Shown: positions 53,547 to 62,352, counted from the stretch's first letter. The stretch: 64,000 nucleotides of DNA from CAYJBH01 sp964370825 (GCA_964370825.1 CAYJKY010000011.1:1-64000), one strand, 5' to 3'. Notes: a model not told the origin generated them from the sequence alone. Translations and numbers: made by a program.

Positions 53547-55475
53547 ATGTCTGCAATTTGGGGATATGTAGATTTAGCAACTGATAAAACTACAGAAATG
53601 TCAAACCTAATGGAACAGCCGTTTCACTGCATGAAGATAGACGACCTTAGAGCAGAGCGGTTAGGCAGTGCTGTTATGGGCTGTGCACTACAACATATTC
53701 GAAGCTGGTCAAAACAAGAACAGCTTCCAATATGTGATGAAGATAATAATATCATTTTCACTGCGGATTGTCTTATCGATAACCGCAGTGATCTTATACC
53801 CGAACTCTGTCCCGGCGAGGAAAATATCCCCGACGGAACGTTGCTTTTCTATGCCTATAAAAAATGGGGCGCAGATATGGCGAAAAGAGTTTACGGTTGC
53901 TACAGCTATGCGGTGTGGGAGGAGAAAAAGGGTATATTAACACTCGGTGTAGACCACACAGGCAGCCGTGTTCTGTATCATCAAAGGATTGGAAATCGCA
54001 TATACTTTTCCACCAGGATGGACAGCATATTCGCGGGAGGCGGAAAAAAAGAGATAAATGATGAGTGGATACTACTGTTTATAGCACAGAAAAATTTGAC
54101 AATCCACACAGAGCCCACAAAAACTCCGTACCGTGATATGTATAGGGTGCAGGCTGCACACTATAATGTATTCTGTATTGAGGAGGAAAAAAAGGTTTGT
54201 TATTGGTCATTAAAGGAGGTTAAACCTCTCAGGCTGAAAAACGATGAGGAATACAAACAACACTTTTTAACCCTTTTTAATCGATGCGTCGAGGAGAGCA
54301 TACAGGGTGTGGAAGAGGAGGTAGGAATTCTTCTTTCCGGTGGTTTTGACTCTACCACCATTGCCGCGATTGCTTCAAAAAAACTTGCAGGCAAAAACAG
54401 AAAACTTTTCGGTTACACCCATGTGCCGATAGAGGATTATGATAACAGGCTAAACACTAAATACATTGTCCCGGATGAGAGGGAGAATGTTCTGAAATTT
54501 TGTGAAATGTATCCCAACATAGTACCAAACTTTTTACCGTTACCGGAGTGTAATGGCTTTAACCATATGGAGGAATCCCTCAGGGTATACGGCTTAATGT
54601 ATAAGTCGTTGGTAAACATTGATTGGCTACATGCCATGTATAAGCGGGCAGGTAGTGAGGGTTGCCGTATTCTGCTAACCGGGCAGTTTGGTAATGCCAC
54701 CATTTCCTCCGGTAACATTAATAGCTATATAAAAGCTATGTATAAAAAGGGCCGCTTTTTAAAAGGCTTTTTAACCCTAAACACCAACTGTAAATTAAGG
54801 CGCTATAGCAGAAAAAGGGTGTTTAAAGATAGCCTTGAAATGATTGCAAAAAAGTTTTTAACACTAAATCCGAAAGAGGACTATTTAGACGCTTCTCTGA
54901 TATCGGTAAACAGACAGACCGCGGATATGGTCGGAATAAAAAGTAACGACAAGAGGCTAAAGGATAACTCGCAAACCTCAGCAGACAGGTGGTTTTCAAT
55001 TGAGGAAATCATGGAGTTGGTGGTAAATCCGAACGCCTTGGCCCATATTTCCGAACCAGAGACGCAGTTCTCGCTGCAGAATGGTTTGGCGCTTAGAGAC
55101 CCCTCGAAGGATATCAGAATTATCGAGTTTTGCGCCTCGCTACCCTTTGAGTGCTTTGTGAACGAGAAGGGAGAGACAAGAAGGCTGGTGCGCTACTACT
55201 GTGCCCACCTACTTCCCCCCTCCTTCCTGCCGGAAACCGCACCGAGAGGAAGACAAAGTGCCGACACCATCGACCGAATTTCAGGAAGCTGGGATGAGAT
55301 TTATTCCGCAATAAAAGAGTGTGGCGAAAACAAAGCTGTTCTAAAATACATAGATAAAGAAAGCCTTGATAAGGTGTTGGAGGAGAGTAAGGACATCAAT
55401 AAAATTGACCCCTACAGTATTTTGCAGATAGGAGCTGTATATATGCTATCTCTGTTTTTAAAGGATGATATGTAA
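53547..55475 (+). CDS. asparagine-synthetase-like protein, probable lasso cyclase
   Basis: This 642-residue protein has an Ntn-type N-terminal domain (about 1-210) and an ATP-pyrophosphatase domain with the PP-loop LLSGGFDSTTIAA (near residue 255). The N-terminus is Met-Ser-Ala, without the cysteine needed for glutamine hydrolysis, so it should not make asparagine from glutamine. Lasso cyclases use this fold to adenylate an Asp/Glu side chain and close the macrolactam ring. The C-terminal segment APRGRQSADTIDR is similar to such cyclases. With B1, B2, kinases and exporter it completes a lasso-type set. Confidence 0.85.
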   Translation: MSAIWGYVDLATDKTTEMSNLMEQPFHCMKIDDLRAERLGSAVMGCALQHIRSWSKQEQLPICDEDNNIIFTADCLIDNRSDLIPELCPGEENIPDGTLLFYAYKKWGADMAKRVYGCYSYAVWEEKKGILTLGVDHTGSRVLYHQRIGNRIYFSTRMDSIFAGGGKKEINDEWILLFIAQKNLTIHTEPTKTPYRDMYRVQAAHYNVFCIEEEKKVCYWSLKEVKPLRLKNDEEYKQHFLTLFNRCVEESIQGVEEEVGILLSGGFDSTTIAAIASKKLAGKNRKLFGYTHVPIEDYDNRLNTKYIVPDERENVLKFCEMYPNIVPNFLPLPECNGFNHMEESLRVYGLMYKSLVNIDWLHAMYKRAGSEGCRILLTGQFGNATISSGNINSYIKAMYKKGRFLKGFLTLNTNCKLRRYSRKRVFKDSLEMIAKKFLTLNPKEDYLDASLISVNRQTADMVGIKSNDKRLKDNSQTSADRWFSIEEIMELVVNPNALAHISEPETQFSLQNGLALRDPSKDIRIIEFCASLPFECFVNEKGETRRLVRYYCAHLLPPSFLPETAPRGRQSADTIDRISGSWDEIYSAIKECGENKAVLKYIDKESLDKVLEESKDINKIDPYSILQIGAVYMLSLFLKDDM

Positions 55476-55528
55476 CATCGGTATTATATAGGGGTTCAGT
55501 TTATTGCTAATATCCTCAGCCAACTTTC

Positions 55529-55864
55529 CTAAATTGTGATTAGTTTTTCACCGCTTTTGATTATTTCGGTAAGTGGTATACCCATTCCCTTTACATCAAT
55601 ATTTAATGCTTTTAATTCTTCATCCACGCCAAATTGTACTGCACACGAAATACAAGCCCTGATATTAACACCTGCATGTTGTGCAAGCTTTATTCGTTCT
55701 TGAATACTCTTATCTTCAGCAACTAATTTTGCGCTTGCTCCCCATATAATGACATCAACCTCATCCCACCAATGATTTAATTTTGCATTGACTGCATACA
55801 TAAAAACCATTGTATGTGCTGTGTTTGGGTTGTCATTTACCCATAAAATGTTTAACTTTTCCAT
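55529..55864 (-). CDS. DsrE/DsrF-like family protein
   Basis: This 111-residue protein has a DsrE-like alpha/beta fold: KLNILWVNDNPNTAHTMVFM at the start, then VDVIIWGASAKLVAED, and a conserved cysteine pair region in GVNIRACISCAVQFGV. Such proteins often take part in sulfur relay or act as small redox proteins; the exact role is unknown. The frame is open from 55912, but the ATG at 55864 has AGGAGA at good spacing. It converges with the cyclase gene. Confidence 0.78.
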   Translation of the reverse strand: MEKLNILWVNDNPNTAHTMVFMYAVNAKLNHWWDEVDVIIWGASAKLVAEDKSIQERIKLAQHAGVNIRACISCAVQFGVDEELKALNIDVKGMGIPLTEIIKSGEKLITI

Positions 55865-55981
55865 ATGTTCTCCTATTGTCATATAAGTCTTATCTGCATT
55901 TGTCGGGTGCAAACAGGTATGAAGCAGCCACCTATTCTGTGTAGAGGAAGAAGTACGTTCCCATTGAGCCCTAAAATGCCC

Positions 55982-56857
55982 CTAAAAAGTCTTCAATGTT
56001 ACAGCCACCAAATCCGGTGGGTTTCCTATTCGTGGGATTGCAACACTGTCGGATAGTCCTCTTGATGATATAAGGGTAGATCCGTTGCGCTCGAATACTC
56101 CCCCGTCATATTTCGGAAACAAGGTGAAATTGTTTGCAAACAATCCTCCAACAAAGGGTAGCCTTATAATTCCACCGTGGGTGTGCCCTGAAAAAACAAG
56201 GTCATATCCCATCGTGGACACGGCATCAAAGTTATTGCTGTAATGATTTAAAAGAACGTTATACTGTGTTTCGTCGGATGCCGTTGCCGAGGTGTCTATC
56301 CAGAAATGACCTTTATCGTTGCTGTCCATCGTCTGGCCTGTGAGCACTATTTTTTCGGATGAATTATTATCCGGCGAAGGGATATCCATGGAGGCGCCCT
56401 CGATGTAAATTACATCGTTATCATTGTAAAATTCAATCAGTTTTGCGAGTTCTTCTGTGCCTCCGTCAAGCTCATGGTTTCCGGTTATCGCATATATCGG
56501 GGCGGCTGATGCTATCCCGTCAATCAGCTGTTGGAGGCAATCATAGTCAAAATGGTCACGGTTAACCATATCACCTGTAAACAGTATCATGTCGGGGTCA
56601 AGGTCATTTATTTCGGATATGATTTTTTCCTGTTCGTCTCCGAAATATGCATTGTGCAAATCCGAAAGTTGAACAATAACATACCCGTCGAAGGAGGCGG
56701 GTATCTTTTTGTTCGTGACGGTATATTTGCTCACCGTCAACCTGTTGGAAGTCGATAGAATTAATGCTAACGGCAGGGCGACTATAAGCCCTACCGCAAC
56801 TAAATTTTTAACAAGCTTTGATCTGCGAGGATTGACTATTCTTTTTTTATCTGCCAT
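55982..56857 (-). CDS. membrane-anchored metallophosphoesterase
   Basis: This 291-residue calcineurin-like phosphoesterase (YkuE/YaeI-like) has an N-terminal membrane anchor (about 15-33, VAVGLIVALPLALIL). The metal motifs are QLSDLHNAYFG (D-x-H), FTGDMVNRDHFD (GD), ITGNHELDGG (GNHE) and VFSGHTHGGIIRLP (GHTH). The catalytic domain faces outward. Relatives act on UDP-diacylglucosamine-like or other phosphoesters. It is followed on the same strand by nothing clear and preceded by upp. Confidence 0.88.
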   Translation of the reverse strand: MADKKRIVNPRRSKLVKNLVAVGLIVALPLALILSTSNRLTVSKYTVTNKKIPASFDGYVIVQLSDLHNAYFGDEQEKIISEINDLDPDMILFTGDMVNRDHFDYDCLQQLIDGIASAAPIYAITGNHELDGGTEELAKLIEFYNDNDVIYIEGASMDIPSPDNNSSEKIVLTGQTMDSNDKGHFWIDTSATASDETQYNVLLNHYSNNFDAVSTMGYDLVFSGHTHGGIIRLPFVGGLFANNFTLFPKYDGGVFERNGSTLISSRGLSDSVAIPRIGNPPDLVAVTLKTF

Positions 56858-56880
56858 GTGTTTGTGTAACCTTTCGGGTG

Positions 56881-57510
56881 TTATCTTGTACCGAAAAGTC
56901 GGTCACCGGCATCACCGAGTCCCGGCACTATGTATCCGTGGTCGTTGAGGTGTAGATCCAGCGATGCGGTATATATGGCTACATCAGGGTGCTCTTTTTG
57001 GAGCTTCTCTATTCCTTCAGGTGCGGCGATAAGGCAAAGGAACTTAATATTTTTGCCTCCCCTTTTCTTTATGTTGGTGATGGCATCGCAGGCACTGCCT
57101 CCGGTGGCAAGCATGGGATCCACAACAAAAATATCACGCTCCTCAATATCGGGAGGCATCTTACAATAGTACTCCACCGGTTGAAGTGTCTCCGGGTCGC
57201 GGTACAAGCCGATGTGTCCCACCTTTGCAACCGGAAGTAAAACCTGGACACCCTCTACCATGCCGAGACCTGCACGAAGTATAGGCACTATGGCAAGTTT
57301 ACGACCCTTTAACAACCTGCAATCCGCATCGGTCACAGGTGTTTTAATCTTAACATCGACAAGTGCAAGATCTCTTGTCGCCTCATAGGTAAGCAGTGTT
57401 GCAAGCTCGCTTACCAGCTCCTTAAACTCCTTGGTTCCGGTGTTCTCATCCCTTAAAAATGCAACCTTGTGTTGAACTAACGGGTGGTCAAGTATCATCG
57501 GTGCAGGCAT
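56881..57510 (-). CDS. upp: uracil phosphoribosyltransferase
   Basis: This 209-residue salvage enzyme makes UMP from uracil and PRPP. It has the PRPP loop VVDPMLATGGSACDAI and the uracil-binding end segment DHGYIVPGLGDAGDRLFG. The frame is open to 57636, but the ATG at 57510 has AAGGAG seven nt upstream and gives the family N-terminus (ILDHPLVQHKVAFLRDENTG). It starts 12 nt after the PdxR-like regulator on the same strand, suggesting co-transcription. Confidence 0.95.
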   Translation of the reverse strand: MPAPMILDHPLVQHKVAFLRDENTGTKEFKELVSELATLLTYEATRDLALVDVKIKTPVTDADCRLLKGRKLAIVPILRAGLGMVEGVQVLLPVAKVGHIGLYRDPETLQPVEYYCKMPPDIEERDIFVVDPMLATGGSACDAITNIKKRGGKNIKFLCLIAAPEGIEKLQKEHPDVAIYTASLDLHLNDHGYIVPGLGDAGDRLFGTR

Positions 57511-57521
57511 ATGAATTCTCC

Positions 57522-58868
57522 TTAATCTAAAAAACTTATCTTTAAAAGCTCTACCGCCTTTAATATCTGTTGTTCGGTCATTGCCGAAAAACCCAGTATT
57601 ATGCGGCGATTGTAGCTTTTTTGCGAACTGTGACAAAAGTCGTTCATGCTTATAATATTAAGTCCGTTTTGCTCCGCTTTTGATAACATCTCCTCCTCGG
57701 TGATATTTAGCGAAAAATCAGCAACAACGTGCAATCCGGTTTCGGAAGCAACTATATTGACCTTATTCTTGAAATTTTCTTTCAATGCTTTTATAAGGCA
57801 GTCCCTACGCCTTTTGCAGGCAACACGCAGGCGATTGATGTGTCGTGAAAAATGCCCCTTGTCGATAAACCTGTAAAGTGCTTGCTGCTCGAATCTTGAA
57901 ACGGTACAGGCATAGCTTCCGAAGCGTTCTCTCCAACGCAAAAGCAGATGTTCAGGTAGCACCATATATGCAACGCGAAGTGAGGGTGCAACACTTTTCG
58001 AGAAAGTTCCTATATGGATAACCTTGCCGCCGGCGTCCAAACTTTTTAATGCCGGAATAGGTCTTCCCGAAAATCTAAATTCGCTGTTGTAATCATCTTC
58101 GACAATAAATCGTTCGTTATCCTCCTCCGCCCACGCCAACATCTCCTGTCTCCGACTTACCGGCATGGTGATACCCGTAGGAAATTGGCAGGACGGTGTA
58201 ACATAAACAAGTTTTGCTGGCGAAAAGGACAGTTTCTCTACATCCATGCCTCTCTTGTCAAGAGAAATATATGTTGTTTTTGCTCCGAAATCTCTGAACA
58301 CCCGCTCTGCCCTACCGTACCCCGGATTTTCTATTGCAACATGACTACCCTCAAAAAGTCGAGCAACGGTACACAGCAGATAGTCTATTCCTGCGCCAAT
58401 AACAACATCTTCCGGTTCACATTCTACCCCTCGATATGCACGAAGGTAACGGCTTACAGCATCGCGCAGATTGTAGTCTCCCTGCTTATCTCCAAGATTG
58501 AGAAGTTGCTCGTCACCAAGCACCTCCCTCTCTATTCTACACCAAAGCTTAAACGGAAACAAGGTGCTGTCTATCGCCGAGGTTCCAAAATTGTAAAGCG
58601 TTTTGTTGTCACGCTCCACCCTGTTTCTTGATTCTCTCGAAGGTGCAATTCCTGAACCCGAGGATACGGCACATGCAAAAAAACCGCTACGCTCTCTTGA
58701 GCTGATATATCCCTCGGCAACCAACATCCCATAGGCCGTATCAACCGTGTTTACGCTTACCCTAAGCTGTGTGGCAAGCGATCGTTTAGAGGGGAGTCGT
58801 TCACCACTCACTATTCTTCCGGACAAAATCTCACGCCTCAGATATCGATATATCTGATCATATATCAA
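57522..58868 (-). CDS. MocR/PdxR-type regulator (GntR HTH plus aminotransferase domain)
   Basis: This 448-residue protein (as started at TTG 58868) has an N-terminal GntR winged helix (LPSKRSLATQLRVSVNTVDT) and a fold-type I aminotransferase domain, whose PLP lysine is in IGTFSKSVAPSLRVAY. MocR/PdxR regulators use PLP as co-effector. The TTG has no ribosome site. The frame stays open upstream and reads IDNIILELNRNELIYDQIYRYL, a plausible family N-terminus, with AAAGGAG (58920-58914) 9 nt before an ATC (58904). A non-canonical start or a small sequence change is possible. Divergent from an ECF S component. Confidence 0.88.
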   Translation of the reverse strand: MIYDQIYRYLRREILSGRIVSGERLPSKRSLATQLRVSVNTVDTAYGMLVAEGYISSRERSGFFACAVSSGSGIAPSRESRNRVERDNKTLYNFGTSAIDSTLFPFKLWCRIEREVLGDEQLLNLGDKQGDYNLRDAVSRYLRAYRGVECEPEDVVIGAGIDYLLCTVARLFEGSHVAIENPGYGRAERVFRDFGAKTTYISLDKRGMDVEKLSFSPAKLVYVTPSCQFPTGITMPVSRRQEMLAWAEEDNERFIVEDDYNSEFRFSGRPIPALKSLDAGGKVIHIGTFSKSVAPSLRVAYMVLPEHLLLRWRERFGSYACTVSRFEQQALYRFIDKGHFSRHINRLRVACKRRRDCLIKALKENFKNKVNIVASETGLHVVADFSLNITEEEMLSKAEQNGLNIISMNDFCHSSQKSYNRRIILGFSAMTEQQILKAVELLKISFLD

Positions 58869-58953
58869 TTCATTTCGGTTAAGCTCTAAGATAATGTTAT
58901 CGATGGTGTCACACTCCTTTATCTTCTGGTACCGTAAAAAAAACAGAAATTGA

Positions 58954-58974
58954 CAGTTTCAATAGCACCAGTTT
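58954..58974 (+). promoter_or_regulatory. direct repeat in the regulator/ECF-S intergenic region
   Basis: CAGTTT occurs at 58954-58959 and 58969-58974, 15 bp apart, just upstream of a TATAAT at 58979-58984 that probably serves the S component gene. MocR-family regulators commonly bind direct repeats, so this is a candidate operator. A TTGACA at 58950 is too far (23 bp) from that -10 for a normal promoter, so activation would be required. Confidence 0.45.
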
Positions 58975-59051
58975 GGAATATAATAATATTAGAGCAAAAA
59001 AGATGTTTTGTCAAGTATCCGATTATGCAACGGCATAGGAGGATGGAAAGG

Positions 59052-59618
59052 ATGACCATGGAAAAAAATTTCAGTACACAAAAACTCACTGCAATAGGAT
59101 TAATGGCCGCACTGGTGTTTATCGGAACATTTTTAAGGATTAACATACCTCTCGGCTTTACCAGCACCATGCTACATTTCGGCAATGTGTTCGGAATTCT
59201 TGCAGGTCTACTGTTCGGTCCGATTTCGGGGGGCCTTGCCGCCGGAATAGGCAGTGCAATTTTTGACCTTTCGAGCGAGTATGCCGCCGAGGCACCCATT
59301 ACCTTTGTAAACAAGTTTGCGATGGGATTTGTTGCCGGGTATATATCCAAAAGGCTCGTCGGTATTACACCGAAGGTTAACGTGAGCTTTACCGCCATAT
59401 CAGCCGCAATGGGTTCGTTGACATACGTTGCGCTTTACATGTTTAAAAACTATATCGAAATGGCATACATCGTTCCGGTACCCACCGAGACTATCTTTGC
59501 GGTGTTGATACCAAAGTTGGTAGTAAGCCTCACCAACGGGTTAACCGCAGTTGTTGTAAGTACAATACTTTGTACCCTACTAAAACCTGCCTTGATAAGG
59601 GCTAAAGTTTTAGGATGA
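59052..59618 (+). CDS. ECF transporter S component (substrate unknown, possibly vitamin B6)
   Basis: This 188-residue integral membrane protein has five or six helices. The family segment LHFGNVFGILAGLLFGPISG is followed by GGLAAGIGSAIFDL and VNKFAMGFVAGYISKRL. Such S components bind a vitamin or precursor and use the shared EcfA1-A2-T module, which is encoded at 32194-34708. The frame is open from 58950, but AGGAGG (59037-59042) favours the ATG at 59052 (59058 is also possible). Divergence from a PLP-sensing regulator suggests a pyridoxine-type vitamer as substrate; this is inference. Confidence 0.82.
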   Translation: MTMEKNFSTQKLTAIGLMAALVFIGTFLRINIPLGFTSTMLHFGNVFGILAGLLFGPISGGLAAGIGSAIFDLSSEYAAEAPITFVNKFAMGFVAGYISKRLVGITPKVNVSFTAISAAMGSLTYVALYMFKNYIEMAYIVPVPTETIFAVLIPKLVVSLTNGLTAVVVSTILCTLLKPALIRAKVLG

Positions 59619-59622
59619 TTGC

Positions 59623-60729
59623 CTACACGGCAGTCTCTTCATAATACCAATCAATCAACAAGTCGGTTACCATGCCGTAGCTTTTAATGCCGTCCTGCTG
59701 ACCGTGACTCTGCAGATATCCGTCGTAAATCGTGTCCGCAACCTCCGACACCGGACCCTCATACTGTGCCCAGTATTCGTTATTGTAGCGTAGATCCGCC
59801 AAAACATAGGGGTGCAGAGATTCGCTTATCTCCTGCCATTCCTCGTTATCTGCACCATATAGGGCGTTTGATAGGTTTATATAGCCAAGCAACTGTCCTG
59901 AGTATTGATATGCAGGGCTATCGGAATATTCGCAAGCGAGGATCGCAACAAAATTGCAGTCCTGTTCCGGCATAATGCCTCTTGCGTGTGCAAGCTCGTG
60001 AGCAATGGTGGATGGTAACATTGCGGCTGGTTGATCGACATTGACGTTTGGCTCACCGGTGAGCGCAAAGTAAAATCCGGTATAGTTAAGCTCGCTCATA
60101 AAAAAGGAAAATCTCATAGGTTTTGCGGTGATATCCTCCCCTTTTAGTATGGGGAATATTCCTTCGAGATTGTCGTAAACTGTATACCCCTCCTCTAACA
60201 ACACATCCACCGGTTCCGCAAACAGATCGTTTTCGTCCCGTTCTACCAAATCCGCCGTTTCGGAAAGTTTTTCGGCAAACAACCTTGTTACCGCCGTCAG
60301 TTCTTCAACACTCACAGGCTCGGCAGCTACGCCAAGAGAGACAACCGGGCTATCTGCATAGTATCCAACCCCCCACAGCACCGAGCCACCGCACATGACG
60401 GCAAGAACACACGCCACCGCAGTAAGCAACTGTTTTATAAGAGTCTCTACCCTTTTTCCTTTGTGTTTAATAATTATGATCACACTTCGTGCAATAAATA
60501 CGATAACAAGCACTCCACCCAAAATATAAAGCAGTTCGGTTACCGAAAAGGACACAACACCAAAAACAACACCTGCAAACCGTCGATATGGTTCGGCTAT
60601 ATTATTTTCAATAAAGTCGGCAACCATAGGGTTATACTTAAAATAATCGATTACAAACAGCAGTGCGGATAGTAAAAGCACCATCCAAAAGCTTGCTGTT
60701 TTTATGACTACCTTAAGTAACCTTATCAT
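59623..60729 (-). CDS. DUF3810 membrane protein with HExxH metallopeptidase motif
   Basis: This 368-residue protein has three membrane helices in the first 125 residues. An extracytoplasmic domain then carries the zinc-binding motif HELAH (in STIAHELAHARGIMPEQDCN, near residue 250) with a likely third ligand in the following ACEYSDS segment. This matches the DUF3810 family, which is metallopeptidase-like with unproven activity. A promoter lies at 60762-60790. No clear Shine-Dalgarno precedes the ATG. It converges with the S component gene, 4 nt apart. Confidence 0.82.
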   Translation of the reverse strand: MIRLLKVVIKTASFWMVLLLSALLFVIDYFKYNPMVADFIENNIAEPYRRFAGVVFGVVSFSVTELLYILGGVLVIVFIARSVIIIIKHKGKRVETLIKQLLTAVACVLAVMCGGSVLWGVGYYADSPVVSLGVAAEPVSVEELTAVTRLFAEKLSETADLVERDENDLFAEPVDVLLEEGYTVYDNLEGIFPILKGEDITAKPMRFSFFMSELNYTGFYFALTGEPNVNVDQPAAMLPSTIAHELAHARGIMPEQDCNFVAILACEYSDSPAYQYSGQLLGYINLSNALYGADNEEWQEISESLHPYVLADLRYNNEYWAQYEGPVSEVADTIYDGYLQSHGQQDGIKSYGMVTDLLIDWYYEETAV

Positions 60730-60761
60730 AAAGTTAATACACCGATATTACATATAACATT

Positions 60762-60790
60762 ATTATAACGGTAATTCACGGACAAAACAA
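60762..60790 (-). promoter_or_regulatory. promoter of the DUF3810 gene
   Basis: On the minus strand TTGTTT (60790-60785) and TATAAT (60767-60762) are 17 bp apart, about 35 bp upstream of the ATG. Confidence 0.6.
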
Positions 60791-60894
60791 CGGTATTATA
60801 GTACAAAATTCGACAAAATAATTGTAACAAATGACGAATAAAGGCCAGGTGATCCTGTGTTCCCAATACTTGATTTTGTCACCAAATAAACAAC

Positions 60895-61632
60895 CTAACC
60901 CAAAAATTCAACTTCAACCGTAAGTTCTGGCAGTTCAGGATTTATATCCTTTACCAATCCATTTATAATTTGAACGGCTGATTCACGAGCAGCTTGTTCA
61001 AACCGCTGATTGTTCATTATATTTCGAATCATAGTTCCTTCGGCATTGCTAAGGTTTTCCCTTGCAATGTTAACGCCGACCTCTTGTGATTCTTTAAACC
61101 ATTCGTCTTCAAAGTACAAGGTCAGAACGTCTTCATAAAGTATTTTAAATTGAGAAAGCTCAGGTGGTGGCACACGGATTAATATATGTTTGTGCTCGTT
61201 ATCCAATATAAATTCGCTGCTTTTAAGGTCGATAGTGTAAACACCTTCGCCGGGAATTTCAAGCCAAGAAACAACATCTTCATCTTCGTCGGAAATTTCA
61301 TATGCCACATCCTGCACATGCAAAACTTCGAGTTCGTTTTCTTCATGCAACGAGTCGACAATAATTGAAACATCATTGCTTACGCTATGTGCCTCTTTTG
61401 CCTTGTGGAAAAAAATATCATACACTTCTTTGCTTATAGTGTATGCTTCACCTGCAGCTTTTGCACCTACTATAAAAGCTTGGCTCGTAAAAAATATAGT
61501 CAAAACTATAAATAGCACAGCCAAACCGCCGAAAACCCAATGTGCATATGCACGATTGTTTTTTAGGCAAGACTTTGTTTTATTGTCAAAAGATGTTGAA
61601 TTTTCCTCGATAATCTGAGTTTGATTTTCCAT
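60895..61632 (-). CDS. DUF4230-like single-pass membrane protein
   Basis: This 245-residue protein has a cytoplasmic N-terminus (to about 30), one transmembrane helix (about 33-55, VFGGLAVLFIVLTIFF) and an outer domain. The pattern GVYTIDLKSSEFILDNEHKH then ILIRVPPPELSQ resembles DUF4230 proteins, and the C-terminal half is a long helix. Its start overlaps the stop of the paralogous gene at 61632. Function is not known. It is the last gene of a three-gene operon. Confidence 0.7.
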   Translation of the reverse strand: MENQTQIIEENSTSFDNKTKSCLKNNRAYAHWVFGGLAVLFIVLTIFFTSQAFIVGAKAAGEAYTISKEVYDIFFHKAKEAHSVSNDVSIIVDSLHEENELEVLHVQDVAYEISDEDEDVVSWLEIPGEGVYTIDLKSSEFILDNEHKHILIRVPPPELSQFKILYEDVLTLYFEDEWFKESQEVGVNIARENLSNAEGTMIRNIMNNQRFEQAARESAVQIINGLVKDINPELPELTVEVEFLG

Positions 61633-62351
61633 TATTCAGTAATCTCCACTTCATCTTTAAAATCAATATGTATAGTTTTACCTTGTCCACCTGCGGATTT
61701 TATTAGCTGCTCGATTTGAATTTTTGCGTATTGTTCTGCTGAAGTTAACATTTCTCGGTAATTGCCAACACTTTCCTCTACCTGTTCTTCAATTTTAACC
61801 ATTGAATTAAGATACGCTTGAAGTCCATCTTCTGCATCAACCGACCACGAAAAATTTTGAATTTCAGCTAAAACTTGTGTACTACTTTGATCTAAATATA
61901 AAGTAGGCGTCGGCTTTGTTGTTAAAACCACTATTTTACTACCATCACTGCTATGGCTGATTTCAGTTTGACTGAAATCTACAGTGAACACAATTTCCCC
62001 ACTGATAATCGAAAGGTTTCTGTAGTCCGAGCCGATTTCTTGAAAATTTTTAAGTGTAACTCCTGCGACCATTACCTGTAGTTTTCCAACGCTATCTATA
62101 ACATTTTGAATTTCAGCATCTGTATTCTCCGCCGCAAGCCCAGCTAAAGCACCAGCGTCACTACCCTCTGTAAGGCCCTCAATAGAGCCTTGAAATGATC
62201 CTACAGCAGTACCGTTTTTTGTTCCGATAGTGCTTCCGATAGCTTCCGCTTGCATAAAAAATAAAATTGAGATTGCCATAACTACTAAGGAAATTACGAC
62301 AGCCAACCCCAAATATGTTTTCCAACTTAAAAGCACGGATTTAATTTTCAT
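61632..62351 (-). CDS. DUF4230-like membrane protein, paralogue
   Basis: This 239-residue protein has a membrane helix near 13-35 (YLGLAVVISLVVMAISILFF) followed by a Gly/Ala/Thr-rich stretch (about 38-72) with GT-x-x-GT repeats. A domain with GEIVFTVDFSQTEISHSSDG and IVVLTTKPTPTLYLD has the same order of elements as the next gene's DUF4230-like region. A C-terminal helix and GKTIHIDFKDEVEI close it. It begins 1 nt after the lipoprotein stop and overlaps the next gene, so the three are translated together. Function unknown. Confidence 0.65.
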   Translation of the reverse strand: MKIKSVLLSWKTYLGLAVVISLVVMAISILFFMQAEAIGSTIGTKNGTAVGSFQGSIEGLTEGSDAGALAGLAAENTDAEIQNVIDSVGKLQVMVAGVTLKNFQEIGSDYRNLSIISGEIVFTVDFSQTEISHSSDGSKIVVLTTKPTPTLYLDQSSTQVLAEIQNFSWSVDAEDGLQAYLNSMVKIEEQVEESVGNYREMLTSAEQYAKIQIEQLIKSAGGQGKTIHIDFKDEVEITE

Positions 62352-62352
62352 T

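Noticed and set aside
55865..56056. 63-residue plus-strand frame near the end of the RiPP cluster
   Set aside because: Mostly antisense to the start of the DsrE-like gene and the end of the metallophosphoesterase gene; no leader motif or good ribosome site.
58905..59051. Riboswitch upstream of the ECF S component
   Set aside because: No TPP, FMN, cobalamin, THF or preQ1 core motif was recognised; the region is better explained by regulator binding sites.
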